Shown here in pieces: positions 7,981 through 14,254 of a stretch of 14,254 nucleotides of DNA. The stretch is from the NCBI GenBank assembly GCA_025769875.1, contig JAGFNK010001146.1:1-14254 (forward strand), given 5' to 3'. The notes beneath the pieces were generated by a model. The model worked only from the letters and a program-made list of their open reading frames with translations, was not told the origin of the DNA and did no database searches. Numbering within the stretch: position 1 is the stretch's first letter; the number at the start of each line of letters is the position of its first letter. The translations under genes were made by a program, and so were the position numbers. This DNA is from Russula earlei (taxonomy: Eukaryota > Basidiomycota > Agaricomycetes > Russulales > Russulaceae).

Positions 7981-10361
7981 ATGCCACCCATCCACACAAA
8001 GTGATCAGGCTGGACAGATGATGCATATGAGGACCAAATTCAAGGAGCAATCACTGAGTGGCAGGAGGGCCACTTCAAAAGTAGATGAGCAGTTGCAATT
8101 GCCCACAACGTGAGGAGCAGTCATTTGGTTCTCTAATGCTTATAAATTCCCTTAGGTTCCTCTTCAGACACTCAGTGATCACATCAATGGGCATTGTCAC
8201 AAGAAGGATGCAAATGTGACTCAGCAACTGCTCTCGAAGGAACAGGAGGGTGCACTAGTTTCCTGGGTAGGCCACCAGGCCTTGATTGCTAAACCAATGG
8301 ACCAGAACAATGTCAAATCTCTTGGGTACGACATGTCTGGCATCATCCCAGGCAAGAACTGGCACTGCCATTTCCAGAAGTGACACCCGGAGCTTTGGTC
8401 ATCAAAGCCAAGTAATCTGGATCCCAAGCATGCTCAGAACTTCAACGTCTCAAATGTCACTCGATATTTTGAGCTAGTCAAGCAGGTCTATGACAAGCAC
8501 CCAAACCCCCCACCAGAGCACATCTGGAACATTGACAAGAAGGGTTTGCAACTTGGTGGAGGCCGCAAATGGTACAAAAAATATTTTCACCTATGCACCC
8601 TCAAGAAAAGCAAATTTTATTGTGTGCATTCTGGTTCCCTTGAACTTGTCACCATCATTGAGTGTATTTTGCCCTCCAGGTTGTCTGTTCCCCCAGTGTT
8701 TGTCCTTTCAAATGGGCCTCTCCTGGTCCACTGCAAATCCGATCTGGATGCCCCAATCAGGGGGATTGCCACATCCCAAAATGGGTGGATGGACAACAAA
8801 ATCAGTTTGTTGTGGTTCTGCCATGCCTTCATTCCCTTCACTCTGGACCACAAGGTCACTGACAACCCTGTCGTCCTTTTTGTTGATGGTCACAACTCTC
8901 ACAAGACTGACAGATTCCAGGCGCTCGCGTACCAACACAACATCATCGTCATTGCCTTCCCCTCCAAGTGCACACACAAGCTCCAACCACTCAATGTCAA
9001 AGTTTTTTGCCACACACAGCGGAACTGGTCCATTCATTGTGACTGCCACATCTGTGAAAACATTCCCATCATGCGTTACAATGTCATTGTTGAGTACATG
9101 AAGGTGCGCACTCAGACAATGACCCACAAGCTCCTTGTGTCTGCGTTCTCCTCCACCAGCATCCACCCCTTCAACCCCTCCATCTTCGTTGAGGCCAATT
9201 TTGCACCTTCCAAAGCTTACTCCACCACTCAGCATGTCCCAATCTCATTTCCTGTCAATGTTCCCTCATCCTCCCCCCTTCCCTCTGAGTCCTCTGACTG
9301 AGATGGCTCAGACAACAATGAGGGCATGCAAGACAACAAGCATGCGCAAGACGGTCTTGATGTAACGGACAAAGACCCAGTTGCATTTGACTGGGACACA
9401 GAGTCCGATGACTTGGACTTCATGCCACTGCCAGACTGTGTGAATGACTCACCACCACCACGTTTGTGTTCTCCTTCCGTCATGCCTTCTGCAACCCCCC
9501 CCCACCCCTTCACCAGCTCCCCTCGCTTCACGTCCACATGTCTCGCTTAATTCAGCTCCATCCTCTTCCTTGCCTACAATGGACAATGAACGCACTTCGG
9601 CCATTATGCAAAATGTGTCAGAGTGTCCATGTGACATGTCCACCAGCCGAGACCCTCTCTGGCTCATCCCCCCCTTTACTCGCTCTCAAAGGGCGAGTTC
9701 TTCCCCTGCGATGTCTCTCTCAATTGCATTTGGTTCTCACCATGCACCAATCCCCACTACATTCAAGGAGATGAGTTCAGAGCTCTCTCAACTCCGGTTG
9801 ATGGTGGAGCTGATGGGAAGGGAGATCCTTCAAGCCAGGGCAGAGACCAGCTCCAGTAACACACACTGCACCATCATGAAGCATGCAGCATCTGATGCCA
9901 GGACAGAGTTGGAAAATCAGAAGTGCAAGACGCGCTGTTCTGTGAAGACAAGTGCACATTTTGTTGCCCATCCTGAAGTTGAGGCGCAGTGGCTCACTGG
10001 ACAGGAAGAGAAGGCCCGGCTCACAAGAGAGGCTGCTGAGAAGGCAGCTCAAAAGTCAACCAATGAAGCAGCTCGTGATGCACAAATCTCGGAGGACATA
10101 TGGTCTAAGGTTTTCAATGGTGAGTCTCAATGTCTATTTACAATGATGCACTCATGTTTTACAGAACCACTTTCCTCATATAAACACAAAGATGACCTTA
10201 TCGCGCTCTCTGGTGCGCTTGGACTCAAGATGTTGGGCACTGTCAATGAGCTGGTTTGCCAGCTCAAGTCCCACCTCAAAGTGCATGCAGGCCTTTGTGA
10301 TCAGCCTCGATTTGCTGGGCTCTTCCTTCAAGGCAGGCGGAAGCGGATTGAGAGTGTTTAG
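7981..10361 (+). pseudogene. Pogo-type DDE transposase with SAP-like C-terminal domain, decayed
   Basis: Exons fit 7981-8109, 8156-10119 and 10165-10361, with small introns starting GTGAG and ending AG. In order: helix-turn-helix (DDAYEDQIQGAITEWQEG, then HNVPLQTL across intron 1), a CENP-B-like segment (QQLLSKEQE, GIIPGKNW, HPELW), and the DDE domain with WNIDKKG (D at 8534-8536), FVDGHNSH (D at 8885-8887) and LQPLNVKVF. The third catalytic Asp is Asn (8993-8995). Then come an acidic and Ser/Pro-rich linker, a Glu/Lys/Ala-rich probable coiled coil (about 9770-10080) and a SAP-like end (YKHKDDLIALSGALGL). TGA stops lie at 8002, 8086, 8381 and 9299. A frame change occurs near the C run at about 9488-9496. 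Intron 2 is 45 bp without stops, so its retention would also keep the frame. Not functional. Confidence 0.85.
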
Positions 10362-10515
10362 TTAATTCCTGTATGCACACAGTATTACATTGTCTTTTTT
10401 CCTTGCCCCCCCCCCCCCAAACCTCCAATTGCAGTGATTTTACCTGTCTCATCAACAATGTAAGGTTCAAACAGTGCTTCAAAGTTTTCATTATGTGTCT
10501 GGTGACTATGTGTGA
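10362..10515 (+). other. 3' untranslated part of the transposase region
   Basis: This non-coding stretch lies between the transposase stop and the right inverted repeat. It contains a run of 13 C at 10406-10418. No other feature is visible. Confidence 0.5.
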
Positions 10516-10570
10516 CTGACCAAGTGCTAGGTACCTTAAGTAAGCTGCACAGTTGGTGGGTCAGTGACAG
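10516..10570 (-). repeat. Right terminal inverted repeat of the pogo-like transposon
   Basis: Reverse complement of 3172-3226 over 55 bp with three mismatches, each a TG here (minus-strand reading) against a CG in the left arm. It is followed by the TA of the target duplication at 10571-10572. Confidence 0.9.
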
Positions 10571-10594
10571 TATGGGTATGGTATTCACCCACCC

Positions 10595-10837
10595 TGTTGG
10601 AAGTGCAGCTGCTTAGTGCCATGTGCATGAACAATCTGGATGGTATGTGTAAATAATTTGAATTAGTTATTGTTTGTTTTCCCTCAGTCTCTTTCTTATA
10701 CACAAGACTGAGGTCAGTACTGCATTCCTTTACACTCTATTTGAAGCTTATAGTGTACATAACTATGATTCTACAGGTTAGCTTAGTAACCAAATACAGT
10801 CTTCTATACACAAGACTAAGGCCTGTTTTACCAACCA
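10595..10837 (+). repeat. Solo copia LTR, same family as the nested element, older
   Basis: It starts TGTTGGAAGTGCAGC and follows the copia LTR along its length, including TGTAAATAATTTGAA, both CAGTC.../...GACTG hairpin regions and a CCAACCA end. There are many substitutions and small indels. No target duplication is seen (CACCC before, AGAAT after) and no internal sequence follows. It lies only 22 bases beyond the TA of the DNA transposon. Confidence 0.8.
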
Positions 10838-10873
10838 AGAATTCTTGAACTTGAACTTGAACTTGAATTTTGG
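10835..10873 (+). repeat. CTTGAA short tandem repeat bounded by inverted ends
   Basis: The CTTGAA hexamer recurs four times. The block opens with the 12-base palindrome CAAGAATTCTTG at 10836-10847 and closes with TTGAATTTTGG, which approximately mirrors the opening CCAAGAATTC. It could be a microsatellite or a tiny foldback element at the edge of the solo LTR. Confidence 0.6.
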
Positions 10874-11088
10874 GATTTTCTGAGAGTGACTGGTGTGACC
10901 AGTGTGATATAAGTGACATGTCACATATGATAAACTAATAGGAATCTTTTTTAATATGAGTTTTTTTTTTCACTTGTGATTTGCATATTTGTGATTGCAC
11001 ATAACATGATGTGTAAGCCCTTTGTCAGTACCTACCTTCCTTTGACTTCAGCATCACCCCAGCTTTCTTATCCTGATCATCACCTCTC
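10874..11088. other. Short intergenic stretch
   Basis: An AT-rich sequence with a 12-base palindrome GTGACATGTCAC at 10913-10924 and a T run near 10962. No gene is seen. Confidence 0.4.
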
Positions 11089-11571
11089 ATGCAGACCTGC
11101 TCATCAAAAAGCTCTGATTCCTCTGCAGGGGAAACCCAAGTAGAAACCAAGGCAAAATGGATGACTGAGGAGGAAGTTGCTTTCTTTAACTTCCTCTTGG
11201 AGTACAAGGATCAAATGACATCCAATGCTATGTTCAAGGATCATATCTTCAACAAGGTGGCCAGTCAAATTAGGCCCCTTCATAAGAAGGGTGGCTTCAA
11301 AACTGGGAGTTCATGCAAGACAAAGTGGCAAAGGGTATGGTGTTTCCTCTTTTCACTATACCTCAATACTGACACCATTCCACTAGATGAAGACTGACAA
11401 TGACCTTATTTTAATGATCAAGGGAAAGTGCAGCATACCTTGGGATGATGAGAGAGGAATGGACATAATGTCATGAACCATTTCCCAGAGAGGGCCCTTG
11501 AAGGACCCTTCCTTATTAGAGGAAACCCAGCCTCTATGGTGCCACTCTGCTCACATGGACAAAAGGGGTGA
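11089..11571 (+). pseudogene. Myb/SANT-like DNA-binding domain protein, broken fragment
   Basis: Exon 1 (11089-11334) encodes a Ser-rich start, then AKWMTEEEVAFFNFLLEYK, FKDHIFNKVASQI and KTGSSCKTKWQR. This is the pattern of the fungal Myb/SANT-like domain (AKWTDEE...FL, then KT...C..KW). A 52-bp intron (11335-11386, GTATGG to TAG) joins in phase to an exon carrying IPWDDERGMDIM. A TGA at 11474 follows, and the next family block continues in another frame (11473-11571, HFPERALEGPFLIRG...). A perfect donor GTGAGT stands at 11568, where a further exon would have been spliced. Such proteins are abundant near transposons in basidiomycetes, and some may be transposon-borne. The role of this copy is unknown. 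Confidence 0.55.
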
Positions 11572-11685
11572 GTAGAGGTGTCCACAATACATGCACACAT
11601 TGTCGCGCAAGTGATTCTTGACACAATTGACATACAGCAAGCCCCACTTAATGGCAACCCCTTTTAGCAATAAAGAACAGTATTA

Positions 11686-12433
11686 TAGCCTCTCTAAGGA
11701 CCCCCTTAGGACAACTCTAAATGCCCTACAAGAGACTCTAACAAGACACTAAAAGCCCTACAACGCATTATTAGACTAACTCTAATAACCATAGAACGAA
11801 CTATAAAACACTACTAAGGACCTTAATACAAGTATTAGGGTTGACTCTAATGACCCTAATAGAACTATATAAGGGGCCTTATAAGCAACCCTATTTCCTG
11901 AACCAAACTACAAGTCCTCAAATGACCGGCCCTAAACTAACTAACAGTAAATGGATCAGGTGCTTTGTATGTGTACCAAGGCAGTGAACATGTGGACCAT
12001 AAGGGCTCTTACTCATTGATAGGAGCCTTCTTACTCAGCAGCTTACTGAGCATGACTGAGCATGCTCAGTAAGCATACTCCAACTTCTTACTCATCTGTC
12101 AATTGTGCTTGATAACAAGGTTATGACTTGTTCCCTATTTAGCAGTTCTCTTGTAGTATATAAGCACTCAATAAAGTAGTGGACAGTCATCAGATTGTCC
12201 ATTTGTTTATGGCACTCTCTATCCCTGGGATACTCCTTTAAGGACCATCCCCTTGTGATCACTCTGGCCTCTTCCCTGTGTAATTGCTCAACCCTACCAG
12301 TAACCATACCCCTTTGGTACTTGGTACTGCTTTGGACATTGCTTCTCACCCATGCTGTCTTGGACATCTATCGACTCGTCTTTGACTTATCCCTTGCTCT
12401 TGAACTGGATTGTTCAACTGGTGAGTCTTGACA
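11686..12433 (+). repeat. LTR-like direct repeat, copy 1
   Basis: About 0.75 kb is repeated at 12560-13323 at a shift of 880-890 bases. The repeat includes ACTATATAAGGGGCC (TATA-like), a 14-bp-stem hairpin, TATATAAGC at 12157-12165, AATAAA at 12170-12175 and the shared end GTGAGTCTTGACA. A promoter, a poly(A) signal and a CA end together suggest an LTR, perhaps gypsy-type. A possible TG start is TGACAC at 11619, but alignment with copy 2 is only clear from about 11686. No coding domain is linked to it. Confidence 0.6.
12041..12074 (+). repeat. Perfect 14-bp-stem hairpin in LTR-like copy 1
   Basis: GCTTACTGAGCATG and CATGCTCAGTAAGC pair perfectly around the loop ACTGAG. The loop repeats part of the stem, so alternative pairings exist. 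The counterpart in copy 2 is at 12925-12954 with a 12-bp stem. Confidence 0.85.
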
Positions 12434-12559
12434 CATAACAGCAGAAAATTAGTGTTAGGATTCAGTTTGTGTCCCTGACCATTTGTTCACCTATGATTTG
12501 CTTACTCATTTCTTCTTACTATTGCTTACTGATTCACTGACTGATACTTATGATATTGC
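12434..12559. other. Spacer between the two LTR-like copies
   Basis: About 126 bases of T-rich sequence. If the copies are true LTRs this is all that remains of the interior, as in a miniature terminal-repeat element. It shows no Gag or Pol similarity and no convincing primer site. Confidence 0.45.
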
Positions 12560-13323
12560 TGACACCTCCATAAGGACCCTTTAGGACGACTAGAAGTGCC
12601 CTATAATCGGCACTAACACAATACTAAAGACCCTACAAACATGTTATTAGACTGACTCTTATATAACTATAGAACAAAACTATACAGCAAATACTAAGGA
12701 CCTTAATAGAAGTATTAGGGTCGACTCTAAAGACCCTAATAGAACTATATAAGGGGCCTTATATAGGCAAACAAAATTCCCTGAACCAAACTACAAGTCC
12801 TCAAATGCTGGCCCTAAACTAACTAACAGCAAATGAATCAGGTGCTTCGCATGTATACTAGGACAGTAAACAAGTGAACAATAAAGGCTCTTACTCATCA
12901 AGAGAAGCCTTCTTACTCAGCAGATTACTGAGCATGACTGAGCATGCTCAGTAAGCACACTCCAACCTCTTACTCATCACTCTATTGTGCTGATAACAAG
13001 GTTATGACTTGTTCCCTTTAGCAGTTCTCTTGTAGTATACAGTATAAGCACTCAATAAAGTAGTGGACAGTCATCCAGATGTCCATTTGTTTATGGCACT
13101 CTCCATCCCTGGGATACTCCTTTAAGGACCATCACCTTGTGACTCTTCTGGCTTCTTCTCTGTGTACCTGCTCAATCTACCAGTAACCATACCTCTCTGG
13201 TATTTGTTACTGGCTCTGGACTCTACTTCTTCTTGCCCATAGCCATCTTTGGACATCTATTGACTTGTCTTCGAAGTAACCCCTCCACTCTTGAACTGGA
13301 TTGTTCAACAGTGAGTCTTGACA
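12560..13323 (+). repeat. LTR-like direct repeat, copy 2
   Basis: It begins TGACACCTCC and ends GTGAGTCTTGACA, matching copy 1 with many substitutions and small indels. The hairpin at 12925-12954 and AATAAA at 13054-13059 are retained, while the upstream TATATAAG has been split by extra bases (TATACAGTATAAG). The two copies are visibly diverged, so the duplication is not recent. Confidence 0.6.
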
Positions 13324-13821
13324 GGCTGAGGCCAGGTGTGGTGATGAGGGGTGTGGTCAGTTGACATGAGGGGGAGACAATGCAAAGGAGAGGCTGGAGG
13401 GGGGATAGGGAGAGTGCTGGTGGGTGGTTGCTTGGGTGCTGATGGTGCTGCTGAACACGATTGTGGGTGGGATGATTAGAGAGATTGGATGGCAGATGTG
13501 AGGTAGAGGAGCGAGGGGGTGTGGATGTAGAAAGGGAGAGGGAAGATGGTGGCAGGCTGGGAAATGGATGCATAGGTGGCATGCAGATCTCTGACTAACA
13601 GAATGAGAGACTAGTAAAAGGGGAGAAAAAGCATACTGAAACATACAGTAGCAACACCATCCAATGGCAACAAGATGGTGGCATGGTATGGGGCTCTTCA
13701 GCAGTGCATCAGGACTTGTTGGTGCATGGTGAAGGTGAGGGTTGAGGGCAAGGGCATGCAGTGGTTGATGGGGGTGAGGTGGCTGCTGGCAGCAACAATG
13801 ATGATGTGAGGACAAAGAGGA
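13324..13821. other. G-rich, purine-biased stretch without a gene
   Basis: The plus strand is strongly G-rich with TGGTG, GAGGGG and GGGTGG tracts, up to six G in a row near 13400. Minus-strand open frames exist here but read as His-, Pro- and Ser-rich low complexity, which is what this composition yields by chance. No gene, RNA or transposon domain is recognised. Confidence 0.5.
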
Positions 13822-14254
13822 GATGGCACAAAAGGAATATGCACATATGTACTCTTGTAAGTGATTTGGCAAACAAATGTGAATGCAAACACTGAGTGAT
13901 TCAGTGGCACATATGCATACACTTGTTTTTTTTGAGTTGCTTCCTTGCTGCCACACATCACTTGGACACTGTACATCGCTTCTCACACCCACCTCACCTT
14001 CACCTTGCCCATTCTCTTGCTCTTGAGGTCAACATGCCATATATGAACATTGTCAAGTCCATTGTTCAGTGCGTTCTGCTTGTGGTCACTTTATGGGTGA
14101 GTTTTCTGTCTTTCAGTCACAATTCAAGACTGATTCACTTGCCTTTGCCTCCCTTGCATCTCAGCATGGCCTCGATGTCAACTCACCCACACAGCTATAT
14201 GGCTGGCCACAATCACTTACAAGAGTACATATGTGCATATTCCTTTCTGCCATC
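13822..14254. repeat. Inverted repeat running off the window end
   Basis: The left arm 13822-13866 (GATGGCACAAAAGG to AAGTGATT) matches the reverse complement of 14211-14254 over 44-45 bases with one mismatch and one indel. The right arm reaches the last base, so the true outer end is not visible. The roughly 344 bases between the arms contain CACTGA/TCAGTG and a short T run. It could be a small non-autonomous DNA transposon or a chance of two opposed copies of a dispersed repeat. Confidence 0.6.

Larger units (their letters stand above)
3170..10572 (+). mobile_element. Pogo-like DNA transposon, split by a nested copia retrotransposon
   Basis: The element itself runs 3172-10570. It is bounded by 55-bp inverted repeats (3172-3226 and 10516-10570) that differ at only three positions, and by a TA dinucleotide on each side (3170-3171 and 10571-10572), the usual target duplication of the Tc1/mariner superfamily. 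Subtracting the 4,451-bp copia insertion and one copy of its 5-bp duplication leaves about 2,943 bp. The interior carries a pogo-type transposase pseudogene on the plus strand. The ends and the gene agree on identity, but the transposase has stops and a lost catalytic residue, so this copy cannot move itself. Confidence 0.85.

Noticed and set aside
8708..9235. 175-codon minus-strand open frame
   Set aside because: It lies wholly antisense to the DDE domain of the transposase, which shows clear family motifs on the plus strand.
4566..9301. UGA recoding (selenocysteine or an alternative code) as the reason all stops are TGA
   Set aside because: Two TGA codons sit at family arginine positions, active-site residues are also lost at CpG codons, and the ammonium transporter frame itself ends in TGA. 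CpG decay explains all of this with one process.
9483..9500. Programmed frameshift at the C run in the transposase
   Set aside because: The gene already has several stops and a lost catalytic residue. A homopolymer indel from decay or sequencing is the simpler explanation.
12092..12367. 91-codon minus-strand open frame
   Set aside because: It lies inside the LTR-like repeat over TATA and AATAAA signals, with no recognisable protein content.
12446..12475. tRNA-Glu-like stretch (TTAGTG then TTAGGATTC)
   Set aside because: There is a brief resemblance to an A-box arm only. No B box, acceptor stem or T arm follows.
13390..13430. G-quadruplex candidate
   Set aside because: G runs are present but only irregularly spaced tracts of three or more can be found, too weak to call.
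13357..13992. 211-codon minus-strand open frame
   Set aside because: Its His/Pro/Ser/Leu-rich low complexity follows from the G-rich plus strand. No domain or codon pattern supports a gene.

Overview
The window looks like repeat-rich nuclear DNA of a mushroom-forming basidiomycete (Agaricomycetes). The evidence is introns of 45-62 bp with GT/AG ends, an ammonium transporter of the fungal Amt/MEP type, a basidiomycete-style pogo transposase, Ty1/copia debris and a fungal Myb/SANT-like fragment. I cannot name the species. No bacterial operon, CRISPR array, rRNA or tRNA is visible.

Layout. Positions 1-901 hold upstream sequence with three candidate GATA-factor sites and no gene I can name. Positions 902-2601 hold a seven-exon ammonium transporter. 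Its frame is broken by four one-base insertions and its second intron has lost a normal acceptor, although the rest of the protein is well conserved. Positions 2602-3169 are its 3' flank. Positions 3172-10570 are one pogo-like (Tc1/mariner superfamily) DNA transposon of about 2.94 kb. It has 55-bp terminal inverted repeats, a TA target duplication and a decayed three-exon transposase (7981-10361). It has been split by a complete 4,451-bp Ty1/copia retrotransposon (3492-7942) with 247-bp LTRs and a perfect 5-bp target duplication, CCTGC. The copia interior keeps Gag, zinc knuckle, protease, integrase tail, RT fingers and RNase H in the right order. It lacks the integrase catalytic core and the RT catalytic region, and its gag carries a further AT-rich insertion.

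Right of the nest lie an older solo LTR of the same copia family (10595-10837), a short CTTGAA repeat, a broken Myb/SANT-like gene (11089-11571), two copies of a roughly 0.75-kb LTR-like direct repeat (11686-12433 and 12560-13323), a G-rich stretch, and an inverted repeat that runs off the end of the window.

The strongest unifying signal is mutational. Most differences between the two copia LTRs, all three differences between the DNA-transposon TIRs, the in-frame stops (TGA in every case in the conserved frames), and losses of active-site residues in both elements all fit C-to-T change at ancestral CpG sites on one strand or the other. This suggests CpG-methylation-linked decay of transposons. 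The ammonium transporter lesions are of a different kind (single-base indels) and may be sequence errors.
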